From Sphingopyxis sp. OAS728 (GTDB taxonomy: Bacteria > Pseudomonadota > Alphaproteobacteria > Sphingomonadales > Sphingomonadaceae): a stretch of 64,000 nucleotides of DNA. Shown piece after piece: positions 27,124 to 34,884 of the stretch; position 1 is the stretch's first letter, and the number at the start of each line of letters is the position of its first letter. The stretch spans positions 4,644,501 to 4,708,500 of the forward strand of contig NZ_JADBDT010000001.1 in the NCBI RefSeq assembly GCF_014873485.1. Direction: 5' to 3'. Both the position numbers and the translations under genes were made by a program. The notes beneath the pieces are model-generated. The model did not search any database, had not been told where the DNA came from, and worked only from the letters and a program-made list of their open reading frames with translations.

Positions 27124-29373
27124 TCAGAATTTGGCCGACAGACCCGCGGTAATCGTGCGCGGACGGATCACCGTCGCATCGACGCCGATGTTGGTGAAGC
27201 CAAGCTTGTCGAACAGATTGTCGACGCGCACCTGCGCGGTGAAGCGTTCGTTGAACGTCGCGCTCGCGCGCAGGTCGAGGGTGGTGATTTCGGGTATCTT
27301 GCGCTGCCCGACCGCCGTCACGGCGGGATAGTTCGACGGCATGTCCGACTGGAAGCGCAGTGTCGCACCGACATTGCCGCTCACCGAATTGCTGAACGGG
27401 ATCTGGTGATCGAGGATCACTGCGGTCGTCCAGCTCGGCGTCAGCGGCAATTTGTCGCCCGCCTGCGCGCCGGTGACCGACGATGCCGTGGGGTCGATCG
27501 CCTTCAGCCGCGCGTTGGTGTGCCCGGCGGAAAGGCTGACGGTCAGCAGGTCCGACGGACGCGCCGTGAGTTGCAACTCGAAGCCGTCGACGACTGCACT
27601 CGCCGCATTGCCCTGCAGGATGATGCCGTTGACGAGCGAGTTGAGCTGGATGTCCTTCCAGTCGATGCGGAACGCCGAGAGATCAAACGAGAGGCTGCCG
27701 TCGAGCACCGATCCCTTGATGCCCGCCTCATAGTTCCAGACCGTATCGGGACGCACGAAGGTTTGCGCGCCCGGCGGCGGGGTCGGATTGGTCTGCGGCC
27801 CGCCCGGGCGGTAGCCGCTTGCCGCGCGCAGATAGGCGCTGATGTTCGGCGCCGGGCGCCAGCGCAAAGTCGCGAGATAGCTCAGTGAATTGTCGCTGAA
27901 ATTGAAGGTCAGCGGCGTGCGCGGCAGATAGTAAGTGATGCCGCCGGGGCCGCCGGTTCCCGCTACCTGCTTGTTGTGCGCATAGCGAAGCCCGCCCGTG
28001 ATATCGAGATTGTCGGTGAGGTAGAAGGTGAGGTTGCCGAAGCCGGCGACTTCCTTGTAGCGCGAGGTCGTCGTCGCCTTGACGAGCGCATCGCGCGGGG
28101 CGGGGCGAAGATTTCCCTGCGCATCGTGGACGAAGACCGTGGTGTAATAGATGCTGTCCTCGTCGGTGTAGAAGCCGCCGAGCATGAACTCGAACGCGCC
28201 CATGCGGTCGGACGCGAAGCGGACTTCGCCGGTCCATTTTTCCATGTTGGGCGATGCGTGGAAGCGCGCGAACGAGTCGGCGGGGAGCAGGGTGTCGATC
28301 GGCACGCCGAAGACGGGAACCGCAACGGGGCCGAGTACGGTGCGGCCGAGCGCGATATAGGGATTGGTCTGGTCGGTTTCGATCTGCGTCTTGTAGCGCG
28401 CATAGCTGCCCGATGCGGTCAGCGTGCCGAAACCGAGCTTATATTCGGCATTGGCGTTGACGATGCGATATTTGATGTCCGCGCCAAGGTCGGCGTAGCT
28501 CGCATAACCATAGCGGCCGAAGGCGGCCTGGAAGGTTCCCGGGACCAGGCGCTGGAACGCGTAGCCCTCATTCTCGATATTCTGATAGATGCCGCTGAGG
28601 TCGAAGGTGAAGTCGGGCGTCGGCTGATAGCGCAGCGCGACGCGGCCGCCATAGAGGTTCGAGCGGTTCACATCGTCCGTGCCCGTCGTGACATTGTCGG
28701 CAAAGCCGCCCGCGCGGCGGTAATAGCCGGTCGCGGTCAGCGCGAGCTGGTCCTGCACGATCGGCACATTGACCGAGCCGCGGACCAGAAAGCCCGTTTC
28801 GCCATGGCTGACCGACGAGACTTCGGCCGAGGCGGTGCCGAAGAACCGGCTGGCGTCGGGCTTTTTGGTGATGATGCGGACGAGGCCGCCAAGATTGCTG
28901 GCGCCATAGAGCGTGCCCTGCGGCCCTTTCAGAACCTCGATCCGCTCGACTTCGGCGAGTTCGGGGGAGGGGGTAAGGAGCGCGCCGACCGACAGGAAGC
29001 CGCTCGGCGAAAAGGGCGTCTCGTCGATATAGACCGCCGATGTGTTCGACGTCTGCTGCGCGCCCGAGTTCAGGCCGCGCAGGATGATCGTGCCGGTGCC
29101 GGGTGCGCCCGAGTCTCGCTGGCTGAGGCCGGGGACGAGCGAAGCATAGTCGCGGAAGTCGCGAATACCGAGCGACTCGATCTTTTCGCCCGAGACCGCG
29201 GTAATCGCGGTCGGGACGTCCTGCAATTTTTCGGCACGCTTGCTGGCGGTGACGATGATCTCGTTGCCATCGGCAATTTCGTTGACCGACGCGACATCCT
29301 GCGCGGCCGCCAGTTGGGGAGCCGAGAGCGCGAGCACTCCGCACGAGGTTAGAATGGCCCATTTCCGCTGCAT
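27124..29373 (-). CDS. TonB-dependent receptor 2
   Basis: This is a 749-residue outer-membrane receptor. The ATG at 29373 follows AGGGAG and opens a signal peptide ending near PQLAAAQD. The TonB-box-like region is EIIVTASKRAEKL, with plug motifs LQDVPTAITAV, VERIEVLKGPQGTLYGASNL and GGLVRIITKKPDAS. The barrel ends with GLSAKF. It is a close paralogue of the receptor at 5058: the plug regions match almost throughout. The amidohydrolase gene follows. Only a degenerate relative of the 14-bp palindrome (around 29427-29440, 8 of 12 positions) lies upstream. Confidence 0.93.
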   Translation of the reverse strand: MQRKWAILTSCGVLALSAPQLAAAQDVASVNEIADGNEIIVTASKRAEKLQDVPTAITAVSGEKIESLGIRDFRDYASLVPGLSQRDSGAPGTGTIILRGLNSGAQQTSNTSAVYIDETPFSPSGFLSVGALLTPSPELAEVERIEVLKGPQGTLYGASNLGGLVRIITKKPDASRFFGTASAEVSSVSHGETGFLVRGSVNVPIVQDQLALTATGYYRRAGGFADNVTTGTDDVNRSNLYGGRVALRYQPTPDFTFDLSGIYQNIENEGYAFQRLVPGTFQAAFGRYGYASYADLGADIKYRIVNANAEYKLGFGTLTASGSYARYKTQIETDQTNPYIALGRTVLGPVAVPVFGVPIDTLLPADSFARFHASPNMEKWTGEVRFASDRMGAFEFMLGGFYTDEDSIYYTTVFVHDAQGNLRPAPRDALVKATTTSRYKEVAGFGNLTFYLTDNLDITGGLRYAHNKQVAGTGGPGGITYYLPRTPLTFNFSDNSLSYLATLRWRPAPNISAYLRAASGYRPGGPQTNPTPPPGAQTFVRPDTVWNYEAGIKGSVLDGSLSFDLSAFRIDWKDIQLNSLVNGIILQGNAASAVVDGFELQLTARPSDLLTVSLSAGHTNARLKAIDPTASSVTGAQAGDKLPLTPSWTTAVILDHQIPFSNSVSGNVGATLRFQSDMPSNYPAVTAVGQRKIPEITTLDLRASATFNERFTAQVRVDNLFDKLGFTNIGVDATVIRPRTITAGLSAKF

Positions 29374-29558
29374 CGTGAATCTCCCTGAAGCTAGACTCGT
29401 TCCCCTGCGACTTGAGTCGCTATTTAATGCAGTACTGTTCACTATTGGTTGGACGATTGCAACCACGTTTTTCGTGAGATTGTTGGGAAGGTGGCGCGAA
29501 ATGGGCGCGATTCAGGGATGCACGAAACGCGCTATGGGCCGACTTCGCTTGGTCCGGT

Positions 29559-31280
29559 TCAGTTCGCGGCGATGCGCCGCGTCTGTTCCTCCACCTGCTG
29601 CTCGACCAACGGCAGTGGCAGCGCGCCGGGCTTCAGAACCGCATCGTGGAAATCGCGAATGTCGAACCGGTTGCCCAGCGCCGCACGCATCTTTTCGCGC
29701 GCGTCGTGAATGACCGTATCGCCGAGCTTGTAGGCCAGGGCCTGTCCGGGGATACCGCACGAATAGCGGACGGTTTCCGACCGGATCTCGGTTTCGGGCA
29801 TGAACGCCTTTTCGCGCATATAATCGCGCGCCTTTTCGAGCGGCCAGCCGAACGCGTTCATTCCCGTGTCGACGACGAGCCGGCACGTCAGGAAGGCGTC
29901 CATCATCAGCCGCCCGAAGCGCTCCTCGGGCTCGGGATACATGCCCATTTCGCCCGCGAGCGTCGCGGCATATTCGGCCCAACCCTCGTTGAAGGCATTG
30001 ATAAAGGCCTTGCGGCGCAGCGGGTGGAGCGTCTCATTTTCGTCCTGCGTCGCGAGGTGGAAATGATGCCCCGGGACCAGCTCGTGATAGTTGAGCGCGC
30101 CGATATGATTGAGCGGCCCCTGCGACAGGTTCGGCGAATTGAAATTATAGCGGCCGAGTTCGTCGGTGGGGGTCGGCGGACTGTAATAGCCGAAGGTCAT
30201 CGATGCGGTCAGGCCCTCGGCCAGCGGTCCAACGCCGTGTCCGGCCTTCGGTTTGAAGTTGAACGTGGCGTCGATATGCGGCGCGATCCGGTCGATATAG
30301 CGCTCGAACACCGCACTGATCGCTTCGTCACCCGATGCGCGCCATTTGGGGTCACTCTTGAGCTGGTCGAGATATTCGACCGCGCTTCCCTCGAAGCCTG
30401 CCTCGTCGAGCAAGGCCTGCATCTGCGCTTCGATGTTCGCCATGCGCTCCAGCCCGATCGCGTGCACCTGTTCGGGCGACAGGTCGAGCGTCGTGTGCAG
30501 CGGGACAAGCGCCGCAAAAATCTCGGCGCCGCCCGGATATTGCGACAGGCCAACGCTTTCGGGCGCTTTTGCCGCATAGTCGTCGCGTTCCAGATAGGCG
30601 ATAAAGGCGTCGAAGGCGGGCGTCACATCCGCGGCAATTGCACGCTCGATCTGTGCGAGCAGGGGCTCGGCATCGACCGCGCCCAGCCGGGACGCGTCGG
30701 GGACGAGCATCGCGGCGGCGCCCGAGCGGAAGCTGTTCAGCAGCGGCGCCGCCTGTTCGAGCTGGACGCGCGGCATATAGATGCCGCGCTCGGCCTGACC
30801 CACGGTGCGGTCGAACATCTGGCGGACGATCCGGCCATAGTCGCGGACCAGCGCGACATAGCGATCGCCGTCGGCCGGCGTGTCGAATTTATAGGCTTGA
30901 AGCGGCGCGCGGAACGAGTTCAGGAAAAAGCCTGCGCAATAGGCAGTGGGGGCGAACATCGCGAAGAAACCCGCGCCGAGCGGGTCGAACACGAGCCAGT
31001 ACCAGTCGGCCTCGCGCGACCAGCGTTCGGCCGTCCGCCGCGCGATTTCGAGCGTGAGCGGCAGGTCATGCGGCAGCGCGTCGGCATCGATGAGCGCGAT
31101 GCGGTCGAGCAGATCGCGTCCCGTGGCCGCGCGCTTGGTGATCGCCTCGATCCCGACGTCGGGCAGCCGGGTCAGCGCATCCTCGGTGCCGCCGAGCACG
31201 CGGTTCGCGCTCGACAGCGTCCAGACATCGTCGATGATCCGCAGCGCGGCGCCGAAATTCTCGACCGGCGTAAGCGTCAT
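29559..31280 (-). CDS. DUF885 family protein (putative metallopeptidase) 3
   Basis: This 573-residue protein has the signature HELVPGHHFH starting at residue 399 and, further on, FNEGWAEYAATLAGEMG. It is close in sequence layout to the partial DUF885 protein at the window start, sharing AGMTFGYY/ASMTFGYY-type segments and LGWTLE/FGWPLEKARDYM. It has no signal peptide. It is divergent from the third MFS gene, with two operator-like palindromes between them. It is probably a cytoplasmic peptidase acting on a substrate of the island. Confidence 0.87.
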   Translation of the reverse strand: MTLTPVENFGAALRIIDDVWTLSSANRVLGGTEDALTRLPDVGIEAITKRAATGRDLLDRIALIDADALPHDLPLTLEIARRTAERWSREADWYWLVFDPLGAGFFAMFAPTAYCAGFFLNSFRAPLQAYKFDTPADGDRYVALVRDYGRIVRQMFDRTVGQAERGIYMPRVQLEQAAPLLNSFRSGAAAMLVPDASRLGAVDAEPLLAQIERAIAADVTPAFDAFIAYLERDDYAAKAPESVGLSQYPGGAEIFAALVPLHTTLDLSPEQVHAIGLERMANIEAQMQALLDEAGFEGSAVEYLDQLKSDPKWRASGDEAISAVFERYIDRIAPHIDATFNFKPKAGHGVGPLAEGLTASMTFGYYSPPTPTDELGRYNFNSPNLSQGPLNHIGALNYHELVPGHHFHLATQDENETLHPLRRKAFINAFNEGWAEYAATLAGEMGMYPEPEERFGRLMMDAFLTCRLVVDTGMNAFGWPLEKARDYMREKAFMPETEIRSETVRYSCGIPGQALAYKLGDTVIHDAREKMRAALGNRFDIRDFHDAVLKPGALPLPLVEQQVEEQTRRIAAN

Positions 31281-31335
31281 AATCTATCCTTCCCCAAGGC
31301 TTCGGTCGCGGCGCGGGTTCACGCCAGCATCTTTC

Positions 31336-31349
31336 GTACGTATCTGTAT
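31336..31349. promoter_or_regulatory. degenerate TetR operator-like site
   Basis: GTACGTATCTGTAT matches 9 of the 12 defined positions of ATRCAY-NN-RTGYAT. It lies 55 bp upstream of the third DUF885 gene, the same distance as the better sites elsewhere, which is the main reason to list it. Confidence 0.3.
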
Positions 31350-31474
31350 GTTTCATCATCTGCGCTATATGGCAAGACCCTCGGGCTCCTCCGGCCGCAC
31401 GTCGGCCAAGGCTCGACCGATATTCAGCCCCTTAACATCGCGAAATTCCGCCCGGATACCGGCGAAAATAAAAA

Positions 31475-31488
31475 ATGCATTTATGTAT
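31475..31488. promoter_or_regulatory. putative TetR operator, ATGCATTTATGTAT
   Basis: This is a perfect consensus match about 90 bp upstream of the third MFS gene. Read on the minus strand it is one base different from the folD site. Confidence 0.62.
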
Positions 31489-31577
31489 TGAATATGGCAA
31501 TCCCAGCCGATACCGTCGGTCCCGATTGGCGCGCATCGAATGCGCGGCCGGTCGGGATTCGTCGCGGAGAGGTGATG

Positions 31578-32894
31578 ATGAGCAATATGAGCCTTGCCCC
31601 TGCGGTGGCATCCGAAGCGCAGGACGCGGCGGCGCCGTGGCAGCTTTACCGGCCCGGCCAGCGGCGGACCTTCCTGTTCGTCCTGTTCCTGACCGGCACC
31701 TCCAACTATGCCGATCGCAACGTCATCGGCGTGCTGCTCGAGCCGATCAAGGCCGAGTTCGGCGTCTCCGATACGATGCTCGGCCTGCTCACCGGGCTCG
31801 CCTTCGCGATCTTCTATGTCACCGTCGGGCTGCCGATTGCCTGGCTTGCCGACCGCGGTAACCGGCAAAAGATCATCGTCTGGTCGATCACCGTCTGGAG
31901 CATCATGACGGTGCTCTGCGGCATCGCGCAGAATTTCTGGCAACTGGCGCTGGCGCGCGTCGGCGTCGGGGCGGGGGAGGCAGGCGCGATCCCGCCGGCG
32001 CAAAGCCTGATCGCCGACTATTATCCGCCCGAGCAGCGCGCCGGGGCGCTCGGCATCTATATGATGTCGTCGATGGCCGGCTATATCCTCGGCATGGTCG
32101 CGGGCGGCTGGGTGGCGCAGCATTATGGCTGGCGCGAGGCTTTCATCGTCATCGGCCTGCCGGGGCTGCTGCTGGCGCTTGCATCGCGTTTCTTCCTGCG
32201 CGAACCGCGCCTGATCCCGCGCTTCGCCGTCGCGCCCGAGGCCACCGAAGATGCACAGGTCAGCATCCGGCGCCTGCTCGCGAAACCCGCTTATCGCAAC
32301 ATCGTCTATGCGCTCGTCCTTTACTTCCTGATGGCCTATGGCGCGCTCGTCTTCACCGCCTCCTTCATGATCCGCGTCCACGGCCTGACGGTCGCCGAAG
32401 CGGGCGCGCTGTTCGGGGCGATGTCGGCGGTGGGCGCGGTGATCGGAAATCTTGGCGGCGGCAAGATCGGCGACCTCCTCGCCAAGCGCGATCTCGCGTG
32501 GCTCGCGCGTTTTCCCGGGATCGCGCTGATCCTCGCGCTGCCGCTCTATGTCGGCGCCTTCGCCGTCGGCAATCTCGTACCGATGGCCGCGATTTCGATG
32601 GTCGGCGGTGTCTTGCTGACCGGCGCCGTGCCGGCGGTCTTCGCTGCAATGCACACCGTCTGCGGCAGCAAGCGGCGCGCGATGGCCGTGGCGCTGGCTT
32701 TCTTCTTCGCGAACTTGATCGGGCTGGGCGCGGGTCCGGTCCTCGCGGGCGCCATCAGCGACCATTTTGCCGGAATTTACGGGCCGGCCGAAGGGCTGCG
32801 CTACGCGCTGATGATCATGTCGCTGACCTTCCTGCCGGCGGGGATCTTCATGCTGCGCGCGGCGAAGCATCTGAACGCCGATGCCGAAGACTGA
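31578..32894 (+). CDS. MFS transporter 3 (spinster-like)
   Basis: This 438-residue carrier has about twelve hydrophobic segments. Typical features are NYADRNVIGVLLEPIKAEF, AWLADRGNRQKII and ARVGVGAGEAGAIPPAQS. GGAGAGG at 31566-31572 points to the ATG at 31578; ATG at 31575 and a further in-frame ATG at about 31494 are alternatives. The S9 peptidase gene follows 15 bp later and a GGT-like gene after that, so this is a three-gene operon for uptake and hydrolysis. A perfect operator palindrome lies upstream. Confidence 0.9.
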   Translation: MSNMSLAPAVASEAQDAAAPWQLYRPGQRRTFLFVLFLTGTSNYADRNVIGVLLEPIKAEFGVSDTMLGLLTGLAFAIFYVTVGLPIAWLADRGNRQKIIVWSITVWSIMTVLCGIAQNFWQLALARVGVGAGEAGAIPPAQSLIADYYPPEQRAGALGIYMMSSMAGYILGMVAGGWVAQHYGWREAFIVIGLPGLLLALASRFFLREPRLIPRFAVAPEATEDAQVSIRRLLAKPAYRNIVYALVLYFLMAYGALVFTASFMIRVHGLTVAEAGALFGAMSAVGAVIGNLGGGKIGDLLAKRDLAWLARFPGIALILALPLYVGAFAVGNLVPMAAISMVGGVLLTGAVPAVFAAMHTVCGSKRRAMAVALAFFFANLIGLGAGPVLAGAISDHFAGIYGPAEGLRYALMIMSLTFLPAGIFMLRAAKHLNADAED

Positions 32895-32909
32895 TCCGGA
32901 GAGGCTGAC

Positions 32910-34862
32910 ATGATCGAAAAAGATATGCGCGGATCGGCCGCGGCGGGCGAGGTTACGGCGCTGTATCGCACGCTGTTCCGCCCCGGCGAGGAACATCTGT
33001 GGACGGCGAGCGATCTCGATGCGGCGCCGGGCGGGCAAAGCGTCTATTTCTCGGCGCAGTCGTTCGAGGGAACGCTCGAGGACGGCCCCTCGGGTTGGAT
33101 CTGCCGGTTGGACATTGCGAGCGGTGGGGTCGAGCGCATCGCCCGCGGACGCCAGTATCGGACTGCGCCCGACGGCCGCGCGGCCTATGTCGGGAATCTC
33201 GCCGGCGGGCAGGAGCAACTCGTCCTCCGGTCCAGCGCGGGGGAGACCATCGCGTCGATCGCACTCGATATGCGGGTCGAGGCGCTCGTTTGGGCGCCCC
33301 GCGGCGACAAGCTGCTGGTGCTCGGCGCCGATGCGGGCGCCGATGTGTCGGGCGCGGAAGGCGGCTTCGCCTTGCGCGGCGATACCAAGGGGCCGGGGTG
33401 GCTTCCCGAAGTGGCGTCGTCGAGCGCGCAGAATCTGTGGCGACGGCTCTATATGTGGACGGCGGGCGCGACGGCGCTGCGGGCCGTGGCGCAGCCGCCG
33501 TTCAATATCTGGGAAGCGGCGTGGCTCGGCGATGACGCCTTTGCCGTGATCGCGAGCGATCATCATAGCGAGGGAAGCTGGTACGAGGCGAGCCTGCGCA
33601 TCCTCGATGCGGAGAGCGGCGCCGAGCGCGCGCGCTATACGCCCGCCGAACAGGTCGGCGTTCCCGCCGGGTCGCCCGACGGCGCCCGCTGGGCCATAAT
33701 CGAAGCCTTTTGCAGCGATCGCGGGATCGTCTGCGGCCCCGTCACTCTGGGCGGCATCGACGGCGAGCGCGTGCTCGACCTTGGCGGTGTCGAGGCGACC
33801 GATCTTCGCTGGCGCGACGCGGACAATCTGCTCTTCGCGGGTGTCCGCGATGCACAGACCATCGTGGGCGAGATCAACGTCGTGACCGGAGAGCGTCGCG
33901 AGCATTGGGCGTCGGAAGACCTCACGATCAGCGGCTGGTACCCCTCGGCGGTTCCTTCGGCCGACGGATCGGTGTTCGCGGTGGTCGAAGGCTATGCCCA
34001 GCCACCGGCAATTGCGCGCCTTTCAAACGGCGAGGCCGAGGCGCTTGCCGATTTTGCGCCCGCACCGGTACCGGCGATCCCCGGCACGATGCGCTATCAC
34101 CGCTGGCAGGGGCGCGACGGGCTCGAAATCGGTGGCTGGCTGGTCCTGCCCGATGAAGGGGCGCGGAACCTTCCGCTGTTTGTCGATATCCATGGCGGCC
34201 CCGTCTGGGCGCATCGCAACCGTTATGCCGCGGCGCTGCGCGCCGGCCCGGTGCTCGTCGGCAAGGGCTACGCCTTGCTCTTGCCTAACCCGCGCGGGTC
34301 GGGCGGGCGTGGTCAGGATTTCGCCCGCCGCGTCCACAAGGATATGGGCGGCGAGGATATGCACGACTATCTGGCGGGCATCGACAGCCTCGTCGCGGCG
34401 GGGATCGTCGATCCGGCGCGCGTCGGTGTGTCGGGGACCAGCTATGGCGGCTTCATGAGCTCGTGGCTCGTGACGCAGACCGATCGCTTTGCCGCGGCGG
34501 TGCCGATCTCGCCCGTTGCGAACTGGTACAGCCAGCATTATGCGTCGCAAATCCCGTGGTTCGACGCCGCGCTGCTCGAAGGCTCGCCGCGGCGACCGGG
34601 CGGACAATATTTCGACCGCAGCCCCGTCTTCTTCGCCGAGGGCGCGACGACGCCGACGCTGATCCTCGCGGGCGGGCGCGACAAGAATACCCCGACGGGG
34701 CAGGCGATCGAATTTTTCGGCGCGCTGTCGGAGGCCGGAACGGAGGCCGCGCTCGCCGTCTACCCGGACGATGGCCACAGCCTGCGCGGCTACCCCGCCT
34801 ATCTCGATTCCGCGGCGCGCATCGTCGACTGGTTCGGCCGCCATATCCCGGCGGCTTCCTGA
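32910..34862 (+). CDS. S9 family (prolyl oligopeptidase-type) serine peptidase
   Basis: This 650-residue protein has an N-terminal beta-propeller-like region of about 390 residues and a C-terminal alpha/beta-hydrolase peptidase domain. The nucleophile motif GTSYGG places Ser at about 511; Asp is in GGRDKNTP near 591 and His in DDGHSL near 623. The oxyanion region is FVDIHGGPVWAHRN and LLPNPRGSGGRG. There is no signal peptide, so it is cytoplasmic. S9 enzymes of this kind are oligopeptidases or acylaminoacyl peptidases and often accept proline-like N-substituted residues. It lies between an MFS carrier and a GGT-like gene with gaps of 15 and 22 bp. Confidence 0.9.
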   Translation: MIEKDMRGSAAAGEVTALYRTLFRPGEEHLWTASDLDAAPGGQSVYFSAQSFEGTLEDGPSGWICRLDIASGGVERIARGRQYRTAPDGRAAYVGNLAGGQEQLVLRSSAGETIASIALDMRVEALVWAPRGDKLLVLGADAGADVSGAEGGFALRGDTKGPGWLPEVASSSAQNLWRRLYMWTAGATALRAVAQPPFNIWEAAWLGDDAFAVIASDHHSEGSWYEASLRILDAESGAERARYTPAEQVGVPAGSPDGARWAIIEAFCSDRGIVCGPVTLGGIDGERVLDLGGVEATDLRWRDADNLLFAGVRDAQTIVGEINVVTGERREHWASEDLTISGWYPSAVPSADGSVFAVVEGYAQPPAIARLSNGEAEALADFAPAPVPAIPGTMRYHRWQGRDGLEIGGWLVLPDEGARNLPLFVDIHGGPVWAHRNRYAAALRAGPVLVGKGYALLLPNPRGSGGRGQDFARRVHKDMGGEDMHDYLAGIDSLVAAGIVDPARVGVSGTSYGGFMSSWLVTQTDRFAAAVPISPVANWYSQHYASQIPWFDAALLEGSPRRPGGQYFDRSPVFFAEGATTPTLILAGGRDKNTPTGQAIEFFGALSEAGTEAALAVYPDDGHSLRGYPAYLDSAARIVDWFGRHIPAAS

Positions 34863-34884
34863 CATAGCAGCAAAGGACCTCCCC

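Noticed and set aside
29427..29440. Copy of the 14-bp operator before TonB receptor 2
   Set aside because: It matches only 8 of 12 defined positions. The central CAGTACTG dyad is perfect but differs from the consensus, so it is mentioned only in the receptor entry.
31365..33905. Open frame of about 846 codons on the minus strand opposite the third MFS and S9 genes
   Set aside because: The composition is low complexity and charged without motifs. The opposite strand has MFS and S9 catalytic motifs in frame. High GC third positions create such shadows.
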